DNA of 14,332 bases from JAOTYV01 sp041557595 (GTDB taxonomy: Bacteria; Pseudomonadota; Alphaproteobacteria; UBA8366): contig JBFFGE010000123.1 of the NCBI GenBank assembly GCA_041557595.1, positions 1 to 14,332 on the forward strand. The letters are read 5' to 3'. Within the stretch, counting starts at the first letter, position 1. Each line of letters opens with the position of its first letter. Both the position numbers and the translations under genes were made by a program. Positions 6,888 to 14,273 of this stretch are shown here, one piece after another. The notes below the pieces were generated by a model. The model did no database searches, was not told the DNA's origin, and was given only the letters and a program-made list of their open reading frames with translations.

Positions 6888-6896
6888 TGTGATAAT
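6888..6896 (+). promoter_or_regulatory. candidate extended -10 element for the mla operon
   Basis: TGTGATAAT is an extended -10 form (TGn plus GATAAT) that would start transcription near 6903, 18 bases before the mlaE ATG. There is no good -35 at the expected distance; the CGCTAT repeat lies there instead. That would suit an activator-dependent promoter. Confidence 0.3.
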
Positions 6897-6920
6897 CGGT
6901 ATCCGGGAAACGGTGTTTGC

Positions 6921-8057
6921 ATGGACGATGCGACCGCTTGGCTGAAGACGTCCCTGGACGGCGGCCAGCTTGAATTGGCGGCGGGCGGCTCCTGGACCAT
7001 TCGCGATGCGGCGATTCTGGAGTCGGCGTTGCAGAATGTGTCCACCGATGGCGCCAAGGCGGCGTCCATCGAACTCTCGAAGGTGACCGAGATGGATACC
7101 GCCGGCGCCTGGCTCGTGCGCCGGACGGCATTGGCATTGGAAGACGCCGGCGTGCCCACCGATATTCGCGGGATGGCGGACGCTTACCGGCCGCTCGAAC
7201 GGATCGTGGAGCAGACGGCGGATTGCGCGACGCGGCCGGTCTCCGTTCCGCACAACTACTGGCGCGCCATGGTGGAGCGGGTCGGCCGGGCGACCTGCGA
7301 CAGTCTGGCCGAAGGCAAGGCGCTGCTGAGTTTCTATGGGGAGACGGTCGTGGGGTTCGCCGCGTTGGTCCGCCGGCCGGGACGCCTGCGCTTTACCGCC
7401 CTGGTTAACCAGGTCGAATTAACCGGCCTGAACGCCATTCCGATCGTCTGCCTGTTGTCGTTCCTGATTGGCATCGTCATCGCGTTTGTCGGCGCCGATC
7501 AATTGCGCCGTTTCGGCGCGGAGATTTTTACGGTCAACCTTCTGGGGGTGATTATGCTCCGCGAAATCGGCGTCCTGATGACCGCGATCATGGTCGCGGG
7601 ACGGTCCGGGTCCGCCTACACGGCGCAGATCGGCACGATGCAGGTCAATGAAGAGATCGATGCCTTGCGGACGCTGGGGCTGAATCCGATGGACGTGCTG
7701 GTGATACCGCGCATCGGCGGCCTGTTGATCAGCCTGCCGATCCTCGCGTTTCTCGCCGAAATTGCCGGATTGCTGGGGGGTGCGATGATGGCCACGATGG
7801 TGCTCGACGTGACCTTCACGCAGTTCGTGCGCCAATTGGAATCGGTTATAACCCTCAACCATTTCGCCGTGGGCATGGTGAAGGCGCCGGTCTTCGCGTA
7901 TATCATCGCGATCGTTGGCTGCTACGAAGGTTTGCGCGTCGGCGGAAGCGCCGAGAGCGTGGGCCGTATGACTACGAAGTCGGTCGTGACTTCGATCTTC
8001 CTGGTGATAATTGCCGATGCGATTTTCTCGGTGGTCTTCTCGACGATGAGGATTTAG
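6921..8057 (+). CDS. mlaE: STAS-MlaE fusion, phospholipid ABC transporter permease
   Basis: This 378-residue two-domain protein has an N-terminal STAS domain (about 1-100) and a MlaE/YrbE permease domain (about 120-378). The STAS part carries VTEMDTAGAWLV, corresponding to the D-[ST]-x-G site of MlaB. The permease part has about five hydrophobic segments, including 173-191, 205-226, 262-293 and 323-338. It also has the family hallmark MVAGRSGSAYTAQIGTM followed by NEEIDALRTLGLNP. The fusion supplies the MlaB function in cis, so no separate mlaB is needed. It acts in the inner membrane as the channel subunit for glycerophospholipid transport between inner and outer membranes. ATG 6921 gives a clean STAS start. 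mlaF follows after two bases. Confidence 0.93.
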   Translation: MDDATAWLKTSLDGGQLELAAGGSWTIRDAAILESALQNVSTDGAKAASIELSKVTEMDTAGAWLVRRTALALEDAGVPTDIRGMADAYRPLERIVEQTADCATRPVSVPHNYWRAMVERVGRATCDSLAEGKALLSFYGETVVGFAALVRRPGRLRFTALVNQVELTGLNAIPIVCLLSFLIGIVIAFVGADQLRRFGAEIFTVNLLGVIMLREIGVLMTAIMVAGRSGSAYTAQIGTMQVNEEIDALRTLGLNPMDVLVIPRIGGLLISLPILAFLAEIAGLLGGAMMATMVLDVTFTQFVRQLESVITLNHFAVGMVKAPVFAYIIAIVGCYEGLRVGGSAESVGRMTTKSVVTSIFLVIIADAIFSVVFSTMRI

Positions 8058-8059
8058 GC

Positions 8060-8827
8060 GTGGCGACCGAAGAAAACGTCATACGGGTGAGCGGTCTGCA
8101 GACGCGGTTTGGCGCCAATGTCATCCATGACGATTTGGATTTGCAGGTGCGGCGGGGCGAAGTGCTGGGATTGGTCGGCGGATCAGGAACCGGAAAATCC
8201 GTGCTGCTCCGCACCATCATCGGCTTGATGCGGCCGTCTGCGGGCGAAATCGAAGTGCTTGGCGTTTCGCCGCATCGCGCGCCGGCCGCCGAAAGGCGGC
8301 GTATTCAGACGCGATATGGCGTTTTGTTTCAGGATGGCGCATTGTTCTCGTCGCTTACCGTTGCCGAAAATATACAGGTGCCGATGCGGGAGCATTTGAA
8401 GTTGCCGCAGGCGCTGATGAATCAATTGGCTGCGATCAAGGTGGGCATGGTCGGGCTGGCGTCGGATGCATGCATGAAATATCCATCCGAACTGTCGGGC
8501 GGCATGCGGAAGAGAGCCGGTCTCGCCCGGGCATTGTCCCTGGACCCCAAAATTCTATTTCTTGACGAGCCGACGGCCGGTCTCGATCCAATCGGCGCGG
8601 CGGCCTTCGATCAGCTCATACGGGATATGAAAACGAGCCTGGGATTGACGGTATTCATGGTAACCCACGATCTCGACAGCCTCGCCGCTATTTGTGACCG
8701 TGTCGCCGTTCTCGTCGACAAACGCGTTCGCGTCGGTACCATGGCCGAGCACATGCGCGACGATCATCCGTGGATCCACGACTACTTTCACGGACCGCGG
8801 GCACGTGCGGTTGCGGCGTACGACTGA
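8060..8827 (+). CDS. mlaF: MlaF ATP-binding subunit of the phospholipid ABC transporter
   Basis: This 255-residue ABC ATPase has Walker A GGSGTGKS (40-47), the Q-loop in VLFQDGALFSSLTV (Q91), the signature LSGGMRKRAGLARAL (from 145), Walker B ILFLDEPTAGLDP (165-177) and the switch histidine H203 (VTHDL). The FQDGALFSSLTV segment and KRAGLARAL are typical of the MlaF/Ttg2A group. It starts at GTG 8060, two bases after the mlaE stop, with GAGGA seven bases upstream inside the end of mlaE. Translation is thus probably coupled. It powers the STAS-MlaE permease on the cytoplasmic face. Confidence 0.95.
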   Translation: MATEENVIRVSGLQTRFGANVIHDDLDLQVRRGEVLGLVGGSGTGKSVLLRTIIGLMRPSAGEIEVLGVSPHRAPAAERRRIQTRYGVLFQDGALFSSLTVAENIQVPMREHLKLPQALMNQLAAIKVGMVGLASDACMKYPSELSGGMRKRAGLARALSLDPKILFLDEPTAGLDPIGAAAFDQLIRDMKTSLGLTVFMVTHDLDSLAAICDRVAVLVDKRVRVGTMAEHMRDDHPWIHDYFHGPRARAVAAYD

Positions 8828-8847
8828 CGTCGCGGCAGGGGGGTTAA

Positions 8848-9876
8848 ATGGAAACACGCGCCAGCTATTTGCTTGTCGGAACCTTCTCTCTGCTGGTGAT
8901 GGTGATTTTCGCCGCTGCGGTAATCTGGATGGCGGGCGTCAACCTGCAGGAGGAGTTCACCTATTACGACATTCACTTCGATGGCTCGGTGACTGGCCTG
9001 AAACCGGGAAATGCGGTCCGCTATCGCGGTGTGCCGGTGGGCGTCGTGAGTGACATCATCATCAGCCCAAGCAATGTCGAGCAGGTTCGCGCGACGATCG
9101 AGGTGCCGAAGAGCACGCCGATCAAGACCGATACGGTTGCTTCGCTGGAATATCAGGGCATCACCGGCGTTGCCTATGTGCAATTGTCGGGGGGCACGCG
9201 CGATGCGCCGCTGCTGGAAAAACAGCCGGACGAAGATCGGCCGCGAATCCCGGCCAAGGCCTCTCAATTACAGGAATTATTCGAATCCGCGCCCGAATTG
9301 ATTTCGAGCATCACCGCGCTGGTCGGGCGGGCCAACCAGTTGCTCAGCCCCGGGAACCGCGAAAACCTCACGAAAATTATCGAGAATGTTCAAGTTTTCT
9401 CGAAAGTCCTGGCGGAGCGGTCGCAGGATATCGGCGAAACGATGAAGAGCCTTCGCACGGCGTCCGATGAGGCGGCCGGCACGATGCGCACGCTCAACAA
9501 GAGCACCGGCGCCCTCACCGCCGACGCGGCGGTCACGCTCCGCAATCTTCGCGAGCTGGCGGTCGATATGCGTAAGCTCTCGACAGTCCTCAACAAGGAG
9601 TTCGGCGGCGTCGGTGGCGAGGCCAAACAGGCCTTGACGGAAGTGCGGAAGACCGCCGTCGAATTTCGCCGGGCCGCATTCGTGCTTTCCGATCTCATCG
9701 AAGCGAACCGCGATCCGGTCGATACCTTCGCGTCTTCGGGACTTTATGAGCTAACGCAGCTATTGTCCGAGACACGGGTGCTGGTTGGCGCGCTGTCGCG
9801 CATCTCCGCACAGATCGAACGGGATCCGGCGCGTTTCCTCTTCGGTCGTACACAGCCGGGCGTCAAGGTGAAATAG
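8848..9876 (+). CDS. mlaD: MlaD-type MCE-domain substrate-binding protein
   Basis: This 342-residue protein has one N-terminal membrane anchor (about 7-30, LLVGTFSLLVMVIFAAAVIW). A single MCE domain (about 38-117) follows, with FDGSVTGLKPGNAVRYRGVPVG and the GITGVAYVQL ending. A long helical tail (about 135-330) then resembles the coiled-coil extensions of non-enterobacterial MlaD proteins. E. coli MlaD is shorter, about 180 residues, so the extra tail may form a longer periplasmic tunnel or needle. The ATG has a strong AGGGGGG ribosome site, and 20 bases separate it from mlaF. MCE rings bind phospholipid and connect the MlaFE complex to the periplasm. Confidence 0.93.
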   Translation: METRASYLLVGTFSLLVMVIFAAAVIWMAGVNLQEEFTYYDIHFDGSVTGLKPGNAVRYRGVPVGVVSDIIISPSNVEQVRATIEVPKSTPIKTDTVASLEYQGITGVAYVQLSGGTRDAPLLEKQPDEDRPRIPAKASQLQELFESAPELISSITALVGRANQLLSPGNRENLTKIIENVQVFSKVLAERSQDIGETMKSLRTASDEAAGTMRTLNKSTGALTADAAVTLRNLRELAVDMRKLSTVLNKEFGGVGGEAKQALTEVRKTAVEFRRAAFVLSDLIEANRDPVDTFASSGLYELTQLLSETRVLVGALSRISAQIERDPARFLFGRTQPGVKVK

Positions 9877-9878
9877 TC

Positions 9879-10571
9879 ATGGGAATGAGCGGTATAATGG
9901 TCATACGAAATCTGGTCGCCGCTACCCTGTGCCTCGGACTGGTTGCGTGCGTCGAATTCCCCGGCGCGAAGGACGAGCCGCCGAAACTGTACGTACTGAC
10001 GCCGAAGAGCACATTCCCCAAGGATTTGAAGCCGGTCGGCTGGCAGCTCCTGGTGGAATCGCCCATATCGCCGGCGGGGCTCAATACGGCGCGTATTGCG
10101 TTGCAGGACAGCCCGATCGAATTGCGCTATTTCCAGCTTGCCAATTGGACGGATTTTGCGCCGAAAATGGTGCAGGCCCTGATCATCGAATCCTTCGAAA
10201 ATTCCGGAAGGATCGTGTCGGTTGGCCGCGAGCAAATCGGACTCCGGTCGGATTTCGTCCTGAAAACCGGATTGCGCGAATTCCAGGCGGAATACGACAA
10301 GCGGCTGCCCGATGGAACCAAGGTCCTGGGTCCCAATGCCTCCGCTCCATGGGCGCGGGTGCGGATCAATGTCAAGTTGGTCAAGATGCCGCAACGTGAA
10401 ATTATCGCGACGCAAACTTTCGAACGCCGCATCCGCGCGGCCGAAAACACCATGTCGGAAATCATCGGTGCGTTCGACGCCGCGCTGGGCGGGGCCCTTA
10501 AATCCATCGTCGTTTGGACGCTGAAAACCGGCGAACGACAAAAGGCAACCCGAAGAAGATTACCGCCATGA
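9879..10571 (+). CDS. ABC-type transport auxiliary lipoprotein (PqiC/YmbA-like)
   Basis: This 230-residue protein begins with a short positive region, a hydrophobic stretch and the lipobox LVAC, with the lipidated cysteine at residue 24 (NLVAATLCLGLVAC). The mature part begins with PKLYVLTPK and continues through VESPISPAGLNTARIALQDS and YFQLANWTDFAPKMVQALI. That pattern belongs to the ABC_trans_aux family, which includes PqiC and the lipoproteins that accompany MlaFED operons in many proteobacteria. It is likely an outer-membrane or periplasm-facing lipoprotein that links MlaD to the outer membrane. ATG 9879 is favoured by AAGGTGA eight bases upstream, although ATG 9897 would give a more ordinary signal peptide. 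It starts 2 bases after mlaD, and its stop overlaps the aminotransferase start. Confidence 0.87.
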   Translation: MGMSGIMVIRNLVAATLCLGLVACVEFPGAKDEPPKLYVLTPKSTFPKDLKPVGWQLLVESPISPAGLNTARIALQDSPIELRYFQLANWTDFAPKMVQALIIESFENSGRIVSVGREQIGLRSDFVLKTGLREFQAEYDKRLPDGTKVLGPNASAPWARVRINVKLVKMPQREIIATQTFERRIRAAENTMSEIIGAFDAALGGALKSIVVWTLKTGERQKATRRRLPP

Positions 10572-11899
10572 CCCATATCCTGCACCGTCACACTCATTGG
10601 GACCTGCCGCGGGCCGTCGGCGGCAACGGAATCTACATCGTTGACGACACGGGCAAGCGTTATCTCGATGCGTCGGGCGGCGCGGCGGTGTCGTGCCTCG
10701 GTCACGGTCATCCGCGGGTGATCGATGCGATCAAGCGGCAGGCGGATGAAATTGCCTTTGCGCATTCGGGTTTCTTCACGTCGCCCGCTGCGGAGGATTT
10801 GGCGGCTCATCTCGCGGACCGCGCTCCGGGGAACCTGGATTACGTCTACCTCGTGTCCGGCGGTTCCGAGGCGGTCGAGGCGGCGATCAAGCTGGCGCGG
10901 CAATTTTTCGTCGAAACCGGCCAGCCGCAACGGCGTCACCTGATTGGCCGGTGGCAGAGTTATCACGGCAATACGCTGGGCGCACTATCGACGGGCGGCA
11001 ATCGCTGGCGGCGGGAACAGTTCGCGCCGCTGCTGGTGGAGTCGCACCATATCGCGCCGTGCTTTCCCTACCGGTTCAGGGCGGATGACGAGAGCGAGGA
11101 AGAATACGGCCTCCGTGTCGCGGACGAACTCGAGGCGAAGATCCAGGAATTGGGACCGGATACGGTGATGGCCTTCGTCGCCGAACCGGTCGTCGGCGCG
11201 ACGGCGGGTGCGGTGCCGCCCGTGCCGGGTTATTTCCGCCGGGTGCGTGACATCTGCGACCGGCACGGCGTGTTGCTGATTCTGGACGAGGTGATGTGCG
11301 GCATGGGGCGCACGGGAAGCCTTTTCGCCTGCGAACAGGACGGTGTGACGCCGGATCTGCTTTGCATGGCGAAAGGACTCGGCGCCGGCTACCAGCCGAT
11401 CGGCGCGGTGATGTTGTCCACGGCAATATACGACGCCATCCGCGACGGGAGCGGCATGTTCCAGCACGGCCATACCTATATGGCGCATCCGATCGCCTGC
11501 GCGGCGGCGCTGGCGGTTCAGCATGTGATCGAAGAAGACGGTTTGATCGAACGAGTTCGGGAAATGGGCATCGAGCTCTCCGACCGACTGACCGAGCGCT
11601 TCGGCAACCATCATCACGTCGGCGATATCCGGGGGCGGGGCCTGTTTATGGGCATCGAGATGGTGCGGGACCGGGCCACCAAGGAAACGTTCGATCCGGC
11701 CGACAAACTGCATCTCAAGATCAAGCAGGAAGCGATGGCACGGGGGCTGATCTGCTACCCCGGCGGCGGAACGATTGACGGACAATGCGGGGATCACGTT
11801 CTCCTCGCGCCGCCCTTTATTATTTCCAAATCGGAGGTCGCCGATTTGGTGGATCGTTTGGGCGCCTCCATCGACGCGGCAATTGCGTCGGTCTCGTAG
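10568..11899 (+). CDS. class III PLP-dependent aminotransferase
   Basis: This 443-residue fold-type I aminotransferase of class III has YLDASGGAAVSCLGHGHPRV near the N terminus. The PLP phosphate-binding VSGGSEAVEAAIKLAR lies at about 96-111. LLILDEVMCGMGRTG contains D240, which binds the pyridine nitrogen, and MAKGLGAGYQPIGA contains K269, the Schiff-base lysine. The C-terminal small domain ends with HVLLAPPFIISKSEV. These enzymes move amino groups from omega- or alpha-amines to a keto acid. The acceptor and donor cannot be told from sequence. It starts at ATG 10568, overlapping the lipoprotein TGA by 4 bases, so it is probably translated by coupling within the mla operon. That is an unusual partner for a lipid transporter. 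A frame extension to 10514 lies inside the lipoprotein gene and was not used. Confidence 0.92.
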   Translation: MTHILHRHTHWDLPRAVGGNGIYIVDDTGKRYLDASGGAAVSCLGHGHPRVIDAIKRQADEIAFAHSGFFTSPAAEDLAAHLADRAPGNLDYVYLVSGGSEAVEAAIKLARQFFVETGQPQRRHLIGRWQSYHGNTLGALSTGGNRWRREQFAPLLVESHHIAPCFPYRFRADDESEEEYGLRVADELEAKIQELGPDTVMAFVAEPVVGATAGAVPPVPGYFRRVRDICDRHGVLLILDEVMCGMGRTGSLFACEQDGVTPDLLCMAKGLGAGYQPIGAVMLSTAIYDAIRDGSGMFQHGHTYMAHPIACAAALAVQHVIEEDGLIERVREMGIELSDRLTERFGNHHHVGDIRGRGLFMGIEMVRDRATKETFDPADKLHLKIKQEAMARGLICYPGGGTIDGQCGDHVLLAPPFIISKSEVADLVDRLGASIDAAIASVS

Positions 11900-12393
11900 G
11901 CCGGATGCGTCGCACAGATGGTTGGCGGACCTGAAATGACCGGCGCATAGTTACCCGAAGTGAACGGCATTGACGCCGGACGGGCCAGTTGGGGCAGGTC
12001 TAGGGGCGCTTTTTCGGAGAGATATGCCAACGAAAACACACGGGAGACCCGAATAAGGTGTCGTGTCGTGGTTCGTCGGCTATGGGTTCTGGATGTCATC
12101 CGGAATGGCGGATTCGTTCGGCTGGCCATGGCGGTAGCCTCCGGCTCGAATATCGCGTCTCGAGAATGAATGCGGGAACCGTGCCTGTCACGCCAAGCCG
12201 GGGACAGGGCGGACAGTTCACTCAATCAACCGATTTGCGGGCGGCGGCAAAGACGGCCGTGCTGCCCGAATGTTTTCGACTTACGGGGGGTCTTTTCGGG
12301 CCTGGCTTGAAAAGGACGACTTCATCCAAGAATGTTGGTGCGGCAGTACCCGCCTCAATTGTGTAAAATTCAACAACTCGGGAGTACAGATAC
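11900..12393. other. 494-base region without a convincing gene
   Basis: The open frames here (for example 11960-12169 plus and 11794-12225 minus) are short and lack ribosome sites. They are also rich in arginine and serine, as expected of chance frames in GC-rich DNA. Two small inverted repeats are visible: CCTGTC (12184-12189) with GACAGG (12203-12208), and GCCCGAA (12264-12270) with TTCGGGC (12295-12301). I did not find a clear terminator for the aminotransferase or a strong promoter for the TAXI gene. The length suits a regulated promoter region with a leader, or the remains of a lost gene. Confidence 0.5.
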
Positions 12394-13371
12394 GTGTTGA
12401 AAAAAACGACCATCGGCCTTGCCGCGGCAATTGCGGCCTCCGTTTCTTTGGGGGCGACTGTAGCGAGCGCCAAGGACAAGTTTATTACCATCGGCACCGG
12501 CGGCCAGACCGGCGTGTACTTCGTGGTGGGTCAGTCGATCTGCAAGCTGGTAAATCGAAACACCAGCAAGCACGGCATCAAGTGCACCGCGCCGTCGACC
12601 GGCGGATCGATCGCGAATATCAATGCGATCAAGGCCGGCAACCAGGATCTGGGCGTTGCCCAGTCGGACTGGCAGTATCACGCCTATAATGGCACCTCGA
12701 AATTTGCCGACGCCGGCGCCTTCAAGGAATTGCGGGCCGTCTTCTCGGTCCATGGCGAGCCCTTCACGGTGGTTGCCCGGCGCGATTCCGGCGTAAAGAC
12801 TTTCGATGATCTGAAGGGCAAACGGGTCAATGTCGGCAACCCGGGATCGGGCCAGCGCGCGACGATGTCCGTTGTCCTGGAGACATTGGGGTGGAGTGAG
12901 AAAGACTTCTCGCTCGCGTCGGAATTGAAGTCCTCCGAACAGGCGGCGGCGCTCGGCGACAACAAGGTCGATGCCATTGTCTTTACGGCGGGCCATCCGA
13001 ATGGGTCGATCCAGGAAGCGACGACAACGACCGACGCAATCCTGGTTCCGGTGACGGGTCCGAAGATCGACGCGCTGGTGTCGAAGAATGCCTACTACGC
13101 GACGGCAACCGTACCGGGCGGCATGTACAAGGGTAACAAGAACGACGTTAAGACCTTTGGCGTGAAGGCGACTTTCGTAAGCTCCACCAAAGTTTCCGAC
13201 GACGTGGTCTATCAAGTCGTGAAATCGGTTTTCGATAACTTCCGCCGGTTCAAGAAGCTCCACCCGGCTTTTGCGCATCTCAAGGAGTCCGACATGATTT
13301 CAGGCGGCTTGTCGGCACCGCTCCATCCAGGCGCCGTCAAGTACTACAAGGAAAAAGGCTGGATGAAATAA
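12394..13371 (+). CDS. TAXI-family TRAP transporter solute-binding protein
   Basis: This 325-residue secreted protein has a Sec signal peptide (MLKKTTIGLAAAIAASVSLG, then ATVASA), with predicted cleavage after A26. The mature start KFITIGTGGQTGVYFVVGQS is typical of TAXI proteins, as is CTAPSTGGSIANINAIKAG followed by DLGVAQSDWQ (about 64-93). It binds a small, usually carboxylate ligand in the periplasm and delivers it to a fused DctQM-type permease, the next gene. It starts at GTG 12394, with GGGAG nine bases upstream; a TTG codon directly follows as the second codon. The ligand is unknown. Glutamate and other organic acids are known for the family. Confidence 0.93.
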   Translation: MLKKTTIGLAAAIAASVSLGATVASAKDKFITIGTGGQTGVYFVVGQSICKLVNRNTSKHGIKCTAPSTGGSIANINAIKAGNQDLGVAQSDWQYHAYNGTSKFADAGAFKELRAVFSVHGEPFTVVARRDSGVKTFDDLKGKRVNVGNPGSGQRATMSVVLETLGWSEKDFSLASELKSSEQAAALGDNKVDAIVFTAGHPNGSIQEATTTTDAILVPVTGPKIDALVSKNAYYATATVPGGMYKGNKNDVKTFGVKATFVSSTKVSDDVVYQVVKSVFDNFRRFKKLHPAFAHLKESDMISGGLSAPLHPGAVKYYKEKGWMK

Positions 13372-13380
13372 GTCGCTACC

Positions 13381-13413
13381 AAATCCCCCGCCAATTCGAT
13401 TGGCGGGGGATTT
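13381..13413 (+). terminator. 14-bp hairpin after the TAXI gene (terminator or differential-expression stem-loop)
   Basis: AAATCCCCCGCCAA (13381-13394) pairs perfectly with TTGGCGGGGGATTT (13400-13413) around a five-base loop TTCGA. It starts 10 bases after the TAXI stop. The T-run (four T, 13411-13414) is partly inside the stem and then breaks. Termination is probably incomplete, allowing a high level of binding protein and less permease, as is common in SBP-permease operons. Confidence 0.75.
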
Positions 13414-13453
13414 TCAGGCGTATGACACGTCGGATTTAGGGTGAAGATCCGGC

Positions 13454-13465
13454 CATCCGCGGATG
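13454..13465. repeat. 12-bp perfect palindrome
   Basis: CATCCGCGGATG is a perfect palindrome between the hairpin and the permease ribosome site. It could be an operator or a small secondary hairpin, but palindromes of this length do occur by chance in GC-rich DNA. Confidence 0.2.
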
Positions 13466-13517
13466 AGGCGCAGCTTCGTCAAGCGGAGATCGGGGATAAG
13501 AAAAAGGGGGAGCCGAA

Positions 13518-14273
13518 ATGAGCGAGCAAAATGGAGCTGCTGCATCTTCCGCCGGTGCGGTAGACCTCGATGAACTGGTTGCAGCGACGGATACGGGCGG
13601 GCGAAACCCGGGTCCGAAAGCATCGGCGGTCATCTTTTCCGTCGCGCTGGCATGGTCGCTATTCCAGTTGTGGTTCGCCTCTCCCTTGCCCTTTGCGTTC
13701 AGGATCGGCGTGTTCAACGATACCGAAGCCCGATCCATTCATCTCGCCTTCGCAATTTTCCTCGCTTTTCTGGCCTATCCTGCGTTCAAAGGCTCGCCAC
13801 GCGACCATATTCCCATTCTCGATATCGTCTTCGCGTCTCTCGGCGCGGCGTCCGCAGTTTATTTATACGTTTTCTACAGAGATCTCGCGACGCGTGTGGG
13901 CCTGCCGGTCATGCAGGATTACGTCGTCGCCATTGTCGGAATGCTGTTGCTGCTGGAGGCGACGCGGCGCGCGCTCGGGCCGGCCCTGGCGCTCGTGGCG
14001 ACGGCGTTTCTCGTCTACACCTTCCTCGGGCAGTATATGCCGTCGATCATCGCCCATAAGGGTAACAACCTTCAGGAAGTGGTGACCCATCAATGGCTCA
14101 CCACGGAAGGCGTCTTCGGCATTGCGCTGGGGGTTTCGACGAGTTTCGTCTTCCTGTTCGTGCTGTTCGGCGCGTTGCTCGATAAGGCGGGTGCCGGCAA
14201 TTACTTCATCCAGGTCGCCTTTTCCCTGATGGGTCATGTGTGGACGGCTCCCCTTTGGCAAGAGTTTTTGTGA
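13518..14273 (+). pseudogene. TAXI TRAP transporter fused permease (DctQM type), interrupted after residue 240
   Basis: The start has a strong GGGGGAG ribosome site five bases before ATG. A hydrophilic N terminus of about 35 residues is followed by several membrane segments: roughly 37-55, 75-90, 98-118, 132-148, 152-172 and 200-221. The sequence is normal for the N-terminal (4TM/DctQ-like and early DctM) part of TAXI permeases up to LLDKAGAGNYFIQVAFSLMGH at 220-240. Family members then continue with an MRGGPAKxA-type segment and reach about 640-870 residues. Here 11 unrelated residues (VWTAPLWQEFL) and a TGA follow. None of the three forward frames after 14238 resumes permease-like sequence, so this is not a simple frameshift. 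A mobile-element insertion, a deletion or rearrangement, or a false join at the contig end are the options. The product would lack the transport core and be non-functional. Confidence 0.75.

Noticed and set aside
6760..7137. N-terminal extension of apt
   Set aside because: Apt homologs begin at the MNLKDHIRSIPDFP-type start. The extension is antisense to mlaE.
5804..7159. Minus-strand frame of 451 codons across creatininase, apt and mlaE
   Set aside because: It overlaps three well-supported genes in other frames and is Arg/Ser/Pro rich without a recognisable domain.
11900..11960. REP-like element suggested by GTAGGCCGGATGCG after the aminotransferase
   Set aside because: The resemblance to enterobacterial REP sequences is brief. 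No matching complementary arm or second copy was found in the window.
11794..12225. Minus-strand frame of 143 codons after the aminotransferase
   Set aside because: It overlaps the aminotransferase end, has no recognisable motif or ribosome site, and its composition looks random.
12307..12369. TTGAAA and TAAAAT motifs as a TAXI gene promoter
   Set aside because: The elements are not at a workable distance from one another or from a good partner hexamer, so no promoter was called.
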